This document shows, one piece after another, positions 1 to 7,800 of a DNA stretch of 57,662 nt. Within the stretch, counting starts at the first letter, position 1; every line of letters begins with the position of its first letter. The DNA comes from a virus, in the IMG/VR virus record IMGVR_UViG_3300032676_000752, positions 1-57,662 of that record, one strand, 5' to 3'. A program made the position numbers and the translations under genes. Below the pieces are notes generated by a model, which searched no databases, was not told the DNA's origin, and saw only the letters and a list, made by a program, of their open reading frames with translations.

Positions 1-285
1 GGGTACGGGGACGGGTACGGGTACGGGTCCGGGTACGGGTCCGGGTCCGGGTCCGGGTCCGGGTCCGGGTACGGGGACGGGTACGGGTCCGGGTCCGGGT
101 CCGGGTCCGGGTACGGGTACGGGTCCGGGTACGGGTCCGGGTACGGGTACGGGGACGGGTACGGGGACGGGTCCGGGGACGGGTCCGGGTACGGGTCCGG
201 GTCCGGGTACGGGTCCGGGTCCGGGTACGGGGACGGGTACGGGTCCGGGTACGGGGACGGGTCCGGGGACGGGTCCGGGTCCGGG
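1..285. repeat. G-rich hexamer array, left end
   Basis: About 47 uninterrupted 6-base units of the form GGG + TAC, TCC or GAC, all in one phase. The array ends where GGGCATTAAAGG begins. Variation is confined to positions 4 (T or G) and 5 (A or C). With a GGG every six bases the + strand fits the G3N1-7 rule for G-quadruplexes many times over. The same array, same strand and type, occurs at the right end of the window, so the two are probably halves of one locus or a terminal repeat. No stop codon occurs in it in any frame, so frames through it are uninformative. Confidence 0.95.
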
Positions 286-386
286 CATTAAAGGCTTCCG
301 GCCATAACCGGGAGGGCGCGGGGCTACCATGGAGGACTAACCGGCCGGCATCGGCAGCCCGCGCCTCACAATTCAGAGGTTATATC

Positions 387-689
387 ATGCCTTGCGAATG
401 GTACAGGATGGCAGACGGGACCGTGGTACACGTCAATCGTGGCCGAGGCGGACGTAAGCAGGAGTGTAAGTTCTGTCACCAGAAGTATTCCGAAGGCAAA
501 ATGTGCGACTTTCCGGTTGGCAACGGAAAGACCTGCGATGCGGAAATGTGCAACGACTGCGCGCGAACACTTGGAAGGCAGCATACTGACGCAGGTTTCG
601 GAATGACGAGACTTGACGATACCATCGACGTTTGCCCTATCCATCGCAATCAGGCAGTCGTCGTTGACGGGAAGATCGAGGGAGAGTGA
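387..689 (+). CDS. Small cysteine-rich (zinc-binding) protein
   Basis: 100 aa, no family recognised. It has a probable zinc site: C27-x2-C30, then a C-x8-C and C-x2-C cluster near residues 39-56, and a further C near residue 83 with a nearby H. The N-terminus is basic ([10 protein letters not shown]). ATG 387 has an AGAGG Shine-Dalgarno site 7 bases upstream. The reading frame remains open upstream into the hexamer array, where it would read alternating Val/Gly-Arg, but that is a property of the array and not evidence of a longer gene. It is the first gene of the left early operon and is followed after one base by the cold-shock gene. A nucleic-acid-binding or host-takeover role is only a guess. 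Confidence 0.7.
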   Translation: MPCEWYRMADGTVVHVNRGRGGRKQECKFCHQKYSEGKMCDFPVGNGKTCDAEMCNDCARTLGRQHTDAGFGMTRLDDTIDVCPIHRNQAVVVDGKIEGE

Positions 690-690
690 C

Positions 691-894
691 ATGAAAGGTA
701 CGGTAGTTTGGTTCAATAACGGCAAGGGATTCGGCTTCATCAAAAGCGAAGACGGGCACGACATTTTCGTGCACTACTCCGCTCTCCAGATGGACGGCTA
801 CAAGCAACTCAAGCAGGACCAGCGTGTCGAGTTCGATATTGTCCAGGGCGCAAAGGGGCAGCAAGCTGACAACGTACGAGTGATTGGAGAATAG
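691..894 (+). CDS. Cold-shock domain protein
   Basis: 67 aa, the normal length of a CspA-type protein. It opens MKGTVVWFN, has RNP1 KGFGFI (residues 12-17) and RNP2 IFVHYS (25-30), and ends with the usual DNVRVI-type strand. Members bind single-stranded RNA or DNA and melt RNA structure. The start is ATG 691: the frame is open further upstream, but only from here does the fold begin, and GGGAG lies just upstream. It sits one base after the preceding stop and two bases before the next gene, so it is co-transcribed early. A phage copy may act as an RNA chaperone or antiterminator during takeover; that role is inference. Confidence 0.95.
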   Translation: MKGTVVWFNNGKGFGFIKSEDGHDIFVHYSALQMDGYKQLKQDQRVEFDIVQGAKGQQADNVRVIGE

Positions 895-896
895 TC

Positions 897-1151
897 ATGG
901 CACCTATTACCCAGAAGCAGGCGCGCGAGTATAAGGCGCGCGTTGCGAAGTTGGAGAAGTTGATTGATCGTGTTCGCCGTCACTGGCTAGACGAATGGCC
1001 GTGCAAGGCGACTGTCATTGGGCGCGTAGACGTTACACCGGTTGCTTGCGCTCAGATCGAGACTGCCAAGCGGCTGCGCCACGCTGTCACCGTTACCGTC
1101 GATGATAAGTCGATTGTGTTCTGGGCTGACCCGCTAAGGGATGACGAATGA
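897..1151 (+). CDS. Hypothetical early protein (84 aa)
   Basis: No family recognised. The first half (residues 5-35) is basic and probably helical (KQAREYKARVAKLEKLIDRVRR); the second half looks like a small beta domain ending VDDKSIVFWADP. ATG 897 follows a GGAG site at 886-889 and starts two bases after the cold-shock stop. Its stop overlaps the next start as ATGA. The packing into the operon is the main reason to accept it as real. Confidence 0.65.
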   Translation: MAPITQKQAREYKARVAKLEKLIDRVRRHWLDEWPCKATVIGRVDVTPVACAQIETAKRLRHAVTVTVDDKSIVFWADPLRDDE

Positions 1152-1765
1152 AGCGTCCCGCCGGCGTCGGTGCTCTCTTCGCCAACAAGGCCAAGAGCGG
1201 ATTCCTATCGCTGACGGGCAGCCGGTACGATTCCATGCAGACCCGCATGGAGAAGAAGAAACTCCCGCCGCTGCCGTTTACGAAAGAGGAGTTCCGCGCG
1301 CATATTCTGGCAGCCCTGGGCGGGCACGATGATGGAGCGATGCAGTGCCGTTACTGCCGTGGCTTCTTCACGCTCGGCGACCTGGCGGTAGACCACGCCA
1401 AGCCACTCAGCCGGGGTGGATCGATGGGGCTGGATAACTTGGAGTACCCCTGCAAGTCCTGCAACGACCGCAAGGGCAGCATGTCGCCGGACGAGTACCT
1501 TGCGTTGCTGTCATTTCTGGAGACGATACCGCTGGCGCGCATCGACGTGCTGAAACGACTGGAGCAGAGCGTGAAGTTGGCGGCAGGGGCCCGGCGTAAC
1601 GCGATGCTGCGCGCTGGGAAACTACCACAACGGAAACAGCAACCGGCGGACGATGCGGCTCATCTATCACCTTCGAGGAATGCCAGAACTGCGGCGGCGA
1701 GGGCGTCACCGGCCACGATTGCGGGGAGGATTGCTGCTGCTGCGCTGACCCCGAGGACAACGTAA
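1148..1765 (+). CDS. HNH endonuclease-like protein
   Basis: 205 aa. It has a classic HNH core: C67-x2-C70, then D82-H83 in VDHAKPLSRGG, N97, and C102-x2-C105-N106 in the segment CKSCNDRKG. The paired CxxC sites bind structural zinc and the D-H/N residues form the metal-dependent nuclease site. Phage HNH proteins act as packaging nickases, homing enzymes or host-DNA nucleases; the early position away from terL argues against packaging. It starts by ATGA overlap with the gene before. The last ~50 residues are Ala/Arg/Pro-rich and probably not native: another frame under this stretch encodes a cysteine-rich zinc protein, so a frameshift near 1600-1660 is likely (see the next entry). Confidence 0.75.
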   Translation: MKRPAGVGALFANKAKSGFLSLTGSRYDSMQTRMEKKKLPPLPFTKEEFRAHILAALGGHDDGAMQCRYCRGFFTLGDLAVDHAKPLSRGGSMGLDNLEYPCKSCNDRKGSMSPDEYLALLSFLETIPLARIDVLKRLEQSVKLAAGARRNAMLRAGKLPQRKQQPADDAAHLSPSRNARTAAARASPATIAGRIAAAALTPRTT

Positions 1766-1893
1766 CCTGCGACATTTGCCACGGCAGCGGTTCTTTCTCA
1801 ATTTGCCTGTCGTCACCCATCTGGTGCGAAACGCACCCCTTACCGGGCCGGGAGAAGATACTTCGCTCGACACCCGAGAAGTTCACTTACTGA
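1600..1893 (+). other. Reading frame with CxxCxGxG zinc motifs lacking a start (probable frameshift)
   Basis: The frame in phase with position 1600 is open from after a TAA at 1597 to TGA 1891-1893 and encodes CQNCGGEG, a run of four cysteines, and CDICHGSG, the repeat type of DnaJ zinc fingers. No ATG, GTG or TTG occurs in frame before the motifs. An ATG at 1653 in another frame reads six codons (MRLIYH) and would join this frame if one base near 1669-1672 were absent. Either a small zinc-finger gene starting at 1653 carries a one-base indel (real or sequencing error), or the HNH protein is shifted into it. It ends 10 bases before the ASCH gene, as an operon gene would. Confidence 0.5.
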
Positions 1894-1903
1894 AAGGCAA
1901 GCG

Positions 1904-2302
1904 ATGAAAGCGTTGAGCGTTAGAGCGCCGTGGTGGTGGGCAATTCTTCACGGGAAGCCTATCGAAAATCGGGACTGGTATACCAATGTTCGCGGTCGAG
2001 TGTATCTTCATGCTGGCAAGTGGTGGAATCAGCGCGAGGTCGAGAACGATTGTAATGATGTCGAGATGATGGCATGCGAAGATGGAATTACATTGCCACC
2101 TCCAAACTGGTTTGACATGCGCATGAGCGGAGGATGCCTCATCGGAACCGTAGAAATTGTGGATTGCGTAAAAAACCACCCCTCAGCTTTCTTCCAAGGT
2201 AAATTCGGATTCGTGTTACGGAATCCAATGGCACTTGAGGAGGCGATTCCATTCAAGGGAGCGCTCGGATTCTTTGAGGTTCCAGATAGCATTTTGAATT
2301 GA
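1904..2302 (+). CDS. ASCH domain protein
   Basis: 132 aa. The N-terminus (MKALSVRAPWWWAILHGKP followed by IENRDW) is the diagnostic ASCH pattern (ALSIRxPWAxLIlxGxKxIENR), with strands LIGTVEIVDC and FGFVLRNP in the C-terminal half. ASCH is a PUA-like beta-barrel thought to bind RNA; some bacterial members are amidohydrolases acting on modified cytidines. A single-domain phage copy most likely binds or edits RNA or nucleosides. The Shine-Dalgarno site GAAAGG precedes ATG 1904. The region is slightly more A/T-rich than its neighbours, suggesting recent acquisition. Confidence 0.85.
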   Translation: MKALSVRAPWWWAILHGKPIENRDWYTNVRGRVYLHAGKWWNQREVENDCNDVEMMACEDGITLPPPNWFDMRMSGGCLIGTVEIVDCVKNHPSAFFQGKFGFVLRNPMALEEAIPFKGALGFFEVPDSILN

Positions 2303-2312
2303 AAGGATAGTC

Positions 2313-3143
2313 ATGGCAACGACCCGCGCAACAAAGGAAACACTCTACCTCCGCCGCGAATTCACGACGGAGCAGCGCTTGCAGATGGGATCTGATCTCG
2401 CTCAAGCTCATAACCGCATGGCCGACATAGAGGACGAAGAGGCCGTGATGAAGTCGCAGATCAAGGAGCGGAAGTCGGGCGTCGAGTTGACCATCAATTC
2501 CCTCTCTCGCAACCTCGCCAACGGATTCACCATGGAGAACATCCCATGCGACATTACCTACAATCTGCCCAATGTCGGCGAGGTCACTTACACTGACCCG
2601 CAGGGTGTCGTCGTCAAGACCAGGGCCATGACGCTGAGCGAGCGCCAAGAGGAGTTACCATTTGACGACGCCCTCAACGGTCCGGTAGTCGTGGTCCCGC
2701 CCGAGCAATCGGAGGAGAACATCGCCGAGTTCTTTGGCAAGCAGGACGAGACGGCGACCGACCAGCCGGAGCCCATCGAGGAAGCGGTAGCACAGGAGCC
2801 CGCACTCCCCGAGACGTTTGAATCCGAGGTCCGCGAGTCCATGGGCGTACCAGAGCCGTTCCCTGCCACGCTCAAGGATCAACTCGCCCAGGCCGAGAAC
2901 ACATCCAGCGACGATGCCATCTGGCAGGCGGCACTCAAGACGCTCAAGAACCACCCCAAAGTCACGGCGGGCCTGTTCCAGCGCGAGTTGCGGGTCAGTT
3001 ACGTCCAGGCCGCACACCTGATCGACCGCATGGAAGACGACAAGTTGATTGATAAGACGGGCACCAGGCTGGCGGCGAAGAAGAAGTCGGGTCCGAAGGA
3101 ACTGGCGGACGAGCACAAGAAGCAGATTGACGAGGGCTGGTAG
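2313..3143 (+). CDS. Phage protein with C-terminal FtsK-gamma-like winged helix
   Basis: 276 aa in three parts. Residues 1-115 form a domain opening LYLRREFTTEQR with a long helical stretch and a small beta segment; it looks like a conserved phage module, function unknown. Residues 115-195 are acidic and Pro/Glu-rich, probably a flexible linker. Residues ~198-251 contain VTAGLFQRELRVSYVQAAHL then IDRMEDDKLI, closely resembling the gamma domain of FtsK/SpoIIIE, a winged helix that binds directional DNA motifs. There is no ATPase motor here, so this would be a stand-alone DNA-binding use of the fold. AAAGGA precedes ATG 2313. It lies 9 bases upstream of dnaB, consistent with a replication or segregation role. 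Confidence 0.7.
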   Translation: MATTRATKETLYLRREFTTEQRLQMGSDLAQAHNRMADIEDEEAVMKSQIKERKSGVELTINSLSRNLANGFTMENIPCDITYNLPNVGEVTYTDPQGVVVKTRAMTLSERQEELPFDDALNGPVVVVPPEQSEENIAEFFGKQDETATDQPEPIEEAVAQEPALPETFESEVRESMGVPEPFPATLKDQLAQAENTSSDDAIWQAALKTLKNHPKVTAGLFQRELRVSYVQAAHLIDRMEDDKLIDKTGTRLAAKKKSGPKELADEHKKQIDEGW

Positions 3144-3152
3144 AAAGAACGC

Positions 3153-4463
3153 ATGACCGATCAACTCAATTACGACGATCCTCTCCCCGCCTCAATCGAC
3201 GGGGAGCGGACCATCCTCGGGGCCATCCTTCTCGACAACGAGGCGTTTGCCCAAGCCGAGGAGCACCTCAGGCCGGACGATTTCTCTCACGACAGCCATC
3301 GCCGCATCTTTCAGCGCATAGCCGACCTGATGCACGCATTCCGCGCGGTGGACATTGTTACCCTAGCCAACGAGCTGGACCGCAACAAGGAGCTCGACGC
3401 CATCGGTGGCCGGGCCTATCTCTTTTCGCTGACCGAGGGTTTGCCGCGCCGGCCGGTAATTTCCGACTACATCCGGATTGTCAAGGACAAGTCGCTGCTC
3501 CGCAAGGCAATGCTGATCTGCAACAAGGGCTATGCGCGCGCCGCCGACCAGTTCGAGCCAGGCGAGACGGTCATCACGTCGATCATGCGGGACCTTGAGG
3601 ACGCCGTTGACAGCAACATGCAGGGCGCTGATCTTGAATCGGTGGGCCAATGGCTTGACCATAATGACGTCTTTGCGCCGCGCGTTCCGGGGATCAGGAC
3701 AGGGATTGACGACTACGACGAGATGACGGCGGGCTTGCATCCCGGGGAGTTGACCATCATAGGCGCGCGAACCTCGATGGGGAAGACCTCTCACGCCTGC
3801 ACGATAGCCTGGCAGATAGCAACGCGGGGTAAGTCTGTTTCCGTGTTTCTGAATGAGCAGAGAAAAGCATCTTTTGTCGGTCGAATGCTTTGCGGGTCCG
3901 CAACAGTTTCCTTCAAGGCGTACCAGCGCGGGACGTTGGATTGGGTCGAGAAAGCCTACATCGACGATGCGCTCAAAATCTTCAAGACTCTTCCAATCTT
4001 CTGGGATCAACGGAGTTCGATGAGCATTGCCAGTATCCGAGCAAGATCAGCGAGACTCAAACGCTCTGGCGAGCTGGACGCAATTGTGATCGACCAGCTA
4101 TCGGGACTCTCTAACGAGGGATTCTACGAGAAGGGTAAGCGCTTTGATCTGATCGTCGGAGACAAAGTGCAGGCCCTGAAAGATATGGCGATGGAACTTG
4201 ACGTTCCGGTTGTGGTGTACAGCCAAGTGACCAGGGCCAGCACGAAGAACAAAGACTTCAGGCCAACGCTGGCCGACCTGAAAGAGTCGGGAAACATCGA
4301 GGATAAGGCGGATAACGTAGACTTTCTCCATCGGCCAAAGTATTACGATGGAGCTTCAACGGATGCCGACGAGATCATCCGCGCGAAATGCCGTGACGGA
4401 GAAACGGGAATCGTGAAGTGTGAATTTGTACCTGGATGTTGCCTCTGGAGGAATCGGAAATGA
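3153..4463 (+). CDS. dnaB: DnaB-type replicative DNA helicase
   Basis: 436 aa, typical for DnaB. Residues 1-110 match the N-terminal helical collar (ERTILGAILLDNEAF). The RecA-like motor follows: Walker A GARTSMGKT (204-212), Walker B IVIDQL (311-316), motif-3-like VVVYSQVTR (353-361), and the DLKESGNIEDKAD signature (375-387) of the arginine-finger region. The enzyme is a hexameric ATP-driven 5'-3' helicase that also recruits primase. No phage primase or polymerase was recognised in the window, so it probably couples to the host replisome. The AAAGAA sequence upstream is a weak ribosome site; the stop overlaps the next start as ATGA. Confidence 0.95.
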   Translation: MTDQLNYDDPLPASIDGERTILGAILLDNEAFAQAEEHLRPDDFSHDSHRRIFQRIADLMHAFRAVDIVTLANELDRNKELDAIGGRAYLFSLTEGLPRRPVISDYIRIVKDKSLLRKAMLICNKGYARAADQFEPGETVITSIMRDLEDAVDSNMQGADLESVGQWLDHNDVFAPRVPGIRTGIDDYDEMTAGLHPGELTIIGARTSMGKTSHACTIAWQIATRGKSVSVFLNEQRKASFVGRMLCGSATVSFKAYQRGTLDWVEKAYIDDALKIFKTLPIFWDQRSSMSIASIRARSARLKRSGELDAIVIDQLSGLSNEGFYEKGKRFDLIVGDKVQALKDMAMELDVPVVVYSQVTRASTKNKDFRPTLADLKESGNIEDKADNVDFLHRPKYYDGASTDADEIIRAKCRDGETGIVKCEFVPGCCLWRNRK

Positions 4464-4654
4464 AGTCCGGACGCACAGTTCTCGAATCCCGAATCCACGC
4501 CCGAGTTAGCGCGATGCACGACAGCCCCACCAACGAGCCCGGCTGGATATCGAAAGCCTGCAAGCGCGGCAGGGTTCACACCGGATGCTCGGATTGCTAC
4601 TCGCTCAAATGCGCTTGCGACTGTCACAGAAAGATCAAGGAGAAAACACGATGA
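4460..4654 (+). CDS. Small Cys/His-rich protein
   Basis: 64 aa, unrecognised. The C-terminal third carries C42... with C-x2-C and C-x-C-x3-H spacing (CSDC, CACDCH), a plausible single zinc site, surrounded by lysines and arginines. ATG 4460 is chosen over an in-frame ATG 24 bases earlier because GGAGG (4447-4451) lies 8 bases upstream and the start overlaps the dnaB stop as ATGA. Its own stop overlaps the next gene in the same way. Confidence 0.65.
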   Translation: MKSGRTVLESRIHARVSAMHDSPTNEPGWISKACKRGRVHTGCSDCYSLKCACDCHRKIKEKTR

Positions 4655-5010
4655 CGCATAGCGGCAGAACCTACAGGCAAGCTAGAGCGATAGCATTTCA
4701 GCTTATACTGCATCCCACGCACCACGCGATGGTTGTCTATATCCACGACGCTACCGCCGATTTAATCAAGAGTTACCTGCGCGAATGGGTGCCGAGCTTT
4801 CCGGCACTGGCCGATTGGGAGAAGCGCGTTACATTCCGCAATTTCAACGAGAAGCCGAAGCTCGAAACGCTGCCGAAGATCACGATTGACGAGTGGCCGG
4901 AGGTGCCGAGCATAGCAGAACAGTTTTGGGACGCCAATGAGCGCCTTCAGCGGCAAGCAGAGATACTCTACGGCGCGGACCCTAAGCTTTTCAAGGAGAA
5001 AAAATCATGA
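4651..5010 (+). CDS. Hypothetical early protein (119 aa)
   Basis: No family recognised. It begins MTHSGRTYRQARAIAFQL and has a mixed alpha/beta look with a Pro/Trp-containing middle (EWVPSFPALADWEK). The start at ATG 4651 is supported by the AAGGAG site at 4637-4642 and ATGA overlap; longer frames upstream run through the previous gene. It directly precedes groES and overlaps it by ATGA, so it is expressed with the chaperonin genes; whether it is functionally linked is unknown. Confidence 0.65.
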   Translation: MTHSGRTYRQARAIAFQLILHPTHHAMVVYIHDATADLIKSYLREWVPSFPALADWEKRVTFRNFNEKPKLETLPKITIDEWPEVPSIAEQFWDANERLQRQAEILYGADPKLFKEKKS

Positions 5011-5324
5011 GAACATTCAAGCCCCTCGGAGACCGCCTGCTGGTCCTGCCCGACGCACCAATCGCCAAGAAGACCACAGGGCTGGCTGAGCCGCCCAGCC
5101 AAAAGGAAGCGCCTACAGAGGGAATCGTGGTGGCCGTGGGGCCGAACATTCGTTGTACCTGCGGACTCACTGATTGTCCTGTAGCCGGAGACTATGCGGT
5201 TAAAGTGGGCCAGCGCATCCAGTACACCAAATACGCCGGTCGTGACGTGATGCACAACGGCGTCAAACACAAGCTGCTGCGGCTGGAGGAAGTGGAAGGC
5301 ATCATCGAGGATGACGGCGAATGA
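5007..5324 (+). CDS. groES: GroES-like co-chaperonin
   Basis: 105 aa against ~97 for most GroES. It starts FKPLGDRLLVLPD (family: IRPLxDRVLVKxx), has the EGIVVAVGP strand and VKVGQRIQYTKYAG, and ends LEEVEGIIED as the family does. The mobile loop that contacts GroEL corresponds to residues ~18-34. The unusual part is a cysteine-bearing insertion, residues ~48-63, with C50, C52 and C57 where GroES normally has a short VGxG turn; it might bind metal or form a disulfide. AAGGAG upstream gives a strong ribosome site. It lies two genes before groEL and would cap that GroEL or the host one. Confidence 0.93.
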   Translation: MRTFKPLGDRLLVLPDAPIAKKTTGLAEPPSQKEAPTEGIVVAVGPNIRCTCGLTDCPVAGDYAVKVGQRIQYTKYAGRDVMHNGVKHKLLRLEEVEGIIEDDGE

Positions 5325-5962
5325 TAGGCTACGCATCCAACACAGGAACGAAACGGAACTTAGCGGCGCTCCTCGCTTCTGGATGGCGCATTATGCTGAC
5401 TCCAGATAACCCTATCGAGAGAGAAGGGCTAAAGCATTGTATCGACAATGGTGCGTGGGGTTGCCACCAGAAGGGTATTCCGTTCCAGCCGGAGCCGTTT
5501 GAGCGATTAGTGGATAAGTCGGCTGTTCGCGCGGACTTTATTGTTCTTCCAGATATTGTCGGTGGTGGCGGAAATAGTCTCGCCCTTTCAATTAGTTGGC
5601 TTCCGAGGCTTAGAGGGTATCGCTCACTCTTGCTCCCAGTACAGGACGGAATGGACCCAAAGGCTGTACTTGCGATTCTCCGCGCATGGCCGCATCTTGG
5701 CATATTTCTCGGGGGGTCTACCGAATACAAGTTATCGACCATGCACGATTGGGGCGTTGCGGCGGCGTCCCTTGGTCGCTGGTATCATGTGGCCCGAGTA
5801 AATTCCCGTCGGCGCATCAGGATGGCAGCACATTGTGGCGCGACGAGCTTTGACGGGACCAGCGCAACACGTTTCAGTTGTACACTTCCGCTGCTCGATG
5901 CGGCCAGAAGGCAACCAAACCTTTTCGCGCCGCAAGTATATCGCAAAGGGGGAATCCAATGA
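5321..5962 (+). CDS. Queuine/archaeosine transglycosylase-like (TGT/DpdA-type) protein
   Basis: 213 aa, shorter than tRNA-guanine transglycosylases (~370). Motifs recalling the TGT barrel are DNGAW (42-46), LPDIV (76-80), PVQDGM (106-111), GGSTEYK (131-137), HVARVNSRRR (156-165) and FDGTS (177-181). I recall phage relatives labelled queuine tRNA-ribosyltransferase-like; DpdA, a distant relative, exchanges guanine in DNA for a 7-deazaguanine. The order aspartate, VQDG, GGS and histidine/arginine fits base exchange, but no preQ0 synthesis genes are present, so the modified base would have to come from the host. It sits between groES and groEL, with ATGA overlaps on both sides. It is more A/T-rich than its neighbours. 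Confidence 0.6.
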   Translation: MIGYASNTGTKRNLAALLASGWRIMLTPDNPIEREGLKHCIDNGAWGCHQKGIPFQPEPFERLVDKSAVRADFIVLPDIVGGGGNSLALSISWLPRLRGYRSLLLPVQDGMDPKAVLAILRAWPHLGIFLGGSTEYKLSTMHDWGVAAASLGRWYHVARVNSRRRIRMAAHCGATSFDGTSATRFSCTLPLLDAARRQPNLFAPQVYRKGGIQ

Positions 5963-6162
5963 CCCCGCCAACGCTCCACATGCACATCTCGGAAGCGTAC
6001 CTCTGCCCCTGCGGCATCGTCGGTAACTCGTCAACCCGCTGCGCCTGCGGGAACGAAACGCTGCTCTCGCTGGCCGTGGTGCTCGACCAGGAGCGTAAAC
6101 CGCCAACCAGCGCGCGGGTACTGGCGCTGATCGACACGCTGGATCGGGTTCTGGCGGCATAA
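5959..6162 (+). CDS. Small zinc-ribbon-like protein
   Basis: 67 aa. C18-x-C20 (CPCG) and C30-x-C32 (CACGN) are spaced like a minimal zinc ribbon, followed by a helical segment (LLSLAVVLDQER and ARVLALIDTLDRVL). The start ATG 5959 is chosen because it overlaps the preceding stop (ATGA) with AAAGGGGG upstream; the in-frame upstream extension lies inside the previous gene. Function unknown. It precedes groEL by 19 bases. Confidence 0.65.
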   Translation: MTPPTLHMHISEAYLCPCGIVGNSSTRCACGNETLLSLAVVLDQERKPPTSARVLALIDTLDRVLAA

Positions 6163-6181
6163 CCGAAAGGAAGATCGAAGC

Positions 6182-7786
6182 ATGAGCAGGAAAGTCTTAT
6201 CAGGACCGGAAATCCGCGCGGCACTCTTGCGCGGCGTCAACACGCTGGCCAACACTGTTACGGCAACCCTCGGACCAAAGGGCCGTTGCATCATCCTCGA
6301 ACGTAATCCCATGTGGCCGCCAGTCGTTACAAAGGACGGCGTGACTGTGAGCAAGGAAGTCCGCGACCTAGCCGACCCCTACGAGAACGCCGGCGCGCAG
6401 CTCATCCGTGAGGCAGCCAGCAAGACGAGCGACCAGGCGGGAGACGGCACCACCACGGCTACCCTGCTGGCCCAGCGCATCTACCAGAAGGGTCTGGAGT
6501 GCCTTGACGCAGGAGCCAACCCTGTCGCCCTCAAGCGCGGCATCGACAAAGCCGTAGCTGTCGTGGTCGAGCACATCAAGACTATCGCGCAGCCGGTAGA
6601 GGACAACGAGACCATCGCCCGGGTGGGCACCATCTCGTCAAATGGCGACCGCTCCATAGGCGACCTGATAGCCGACGCCATGCACCGCGTAGGCCGGGAC
6701 GGGGTTATCACCATATCCGACTCGAACGATGCCGATACCACGCTCACCGTGTCCGAGGGAATGCAGATCGACCGCGGCTGGTTCCCGCTGCATCCATTCG
6801 TGACCAATCCTGAGCGCCTGGAGACCGTGCTGCACGATGCCTACATCCTGCTCACTGAGCGCAAGATGTTCACCATGACCGACGAGCTGTCGAACGTGCT
6901 GGCGGAGATTGGCAAGAGCGAGAAAACCGTTCTCTTGATCGTCGGTGACTACGACCAGCCGTTTATCGTGACGCTCATCCACAACAACCAACTTGGCGTG
7001 CTGCGGTCTGTGGTCATCAAGGCGCCGGCATTCGGCGACGACCGGCGGGCAGCGCTTGAGGATCTGGCCGTCGTGACCGGCGGGTACGCCTTCACCGAGA
7101 ACTGCGGGCGGGAGTTGGCCAGCATCACGGTTGACGACCTGGGCCGGGCAAGTCAGATCACGGTCGAGCAGAACAGCACCACCATCGTCGGCGGGTACGG
7201 CGACAAGCACGCCAAGGATGTGCGCATGACCATGCTGCGGTCGCTGATCGAGGCGACTGACAATGACTACCAGCGTGAGTTGCTGCGCAAGCGACTGGCG
7301 CGCCTCGCGTCCGGTGTGGCTGTTATCAAGGTTGGAGCCGTCACTGAGGCGGAGCGGAACGAGCGGAAGGACCGCGTTGACGATGCGGTGTGCGCGACTC
7401 GGGCAGCCGTGATGGAGGGAATCGTACCTGGCGGGGGTATGGCGCTGATCCTGTCGATAGATGCGGTGAGCGTTCTGATGGCTGAGCACAGGGCCACCGA
7501 TGACGAGGCCGATGGGATGGCGATTATCATGGACGTCCTGCGCGAGCCCCTACTCCAGATTTGTTCCAATGCGGGCGAGGATGGGACCGAGATACTCAAT
7601 ACCATCGTTCGCGGCGGGCCGGGGATTGGCTACAACGCGGCGACGGGGGTATTCGAGGATCTGATCCAGGCGGGCGTGATCGATCCTTGCCGGGTAGTTC
7701 GGTGCGCTCTCCAGAATGCGGCAAGCGTGGCAGCGCTGATGCTCACAACCGAAAGTATGGTTTGCACAATTCCTGACAAAAAGTAG
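6182..7786 (+). CDS. groEL: GroEL-like chaperonin
   Basis: 534 aa (E. coli 548). The ATP site is intact: GDGTTT at 87-92 with D88 matching the catalytic Asp87, the LGPKGR loop at 30-35, and the second catalytic Asp in [13 protein letters not shown] just before MEGIVPGGG. The apical domain lies at ~190-375. The C-terminus ends IPDKK and lacks the Gly-Gly-Met tail that normally fills the cavity. Other phage chaperonins of the EL type are known; some work as single or unusual rings. GAAAGGA gives a strong ribosome site. Co-location with groES suggests a self-contained folding machine for capsid or early proteins, or for altering host GroE. Confidence 0.97.
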   Translation: MSRKVLSGPEIRAALLRGVNTLANTVTATLGPKGRCIILERNPMWPPVVTKDGVTVSKEVRDLADPYENAGAQLIREAASKTSDQAGDGTTTATLLAQRIYQKGLECLDAGANPVALKRGIDKAVAVVVEHIKTIAQPVEDNETIARVGTISSNGDRSIGDLIADAMHRVGRDGVITISDSNDADTTLTVSEGMQIDRGWFPLHPFVTNPERLETVLHDAYILLTERKMFTMTDELSNVLAEIGKSEKTVLLIVGDYDQPFIVTLIHNNQLGVLRSVVIKAPAFGDDRRAALEDLAVVTGGYAFTENCGRELASITVDDLGRASQITVEQNSTTIVGGYGDKHAKDVRMTMLRSLIEATDNDYQRELLRKRLARLASGVAVIKVGAVTEAERNERKDRVDDAVCATRAAVMEGIVPGGGMALILSIDAVSVLMAEHRATDDEADGMAIIMDVLREPLLQICSNAGEDGTEILNTIVRGGPGIGYNAATGVFEDLIQAGVIDPCRVVRCALQNAASVAALMLTTESMVCTIPDKK

Positions 7787-7800
7787 TAGAATGGGGCTGT

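Noticed and set aside
1-285. CRISPR array
   Set aside because: The repeats are 6-base units with no spacers and no cas genes nearby.
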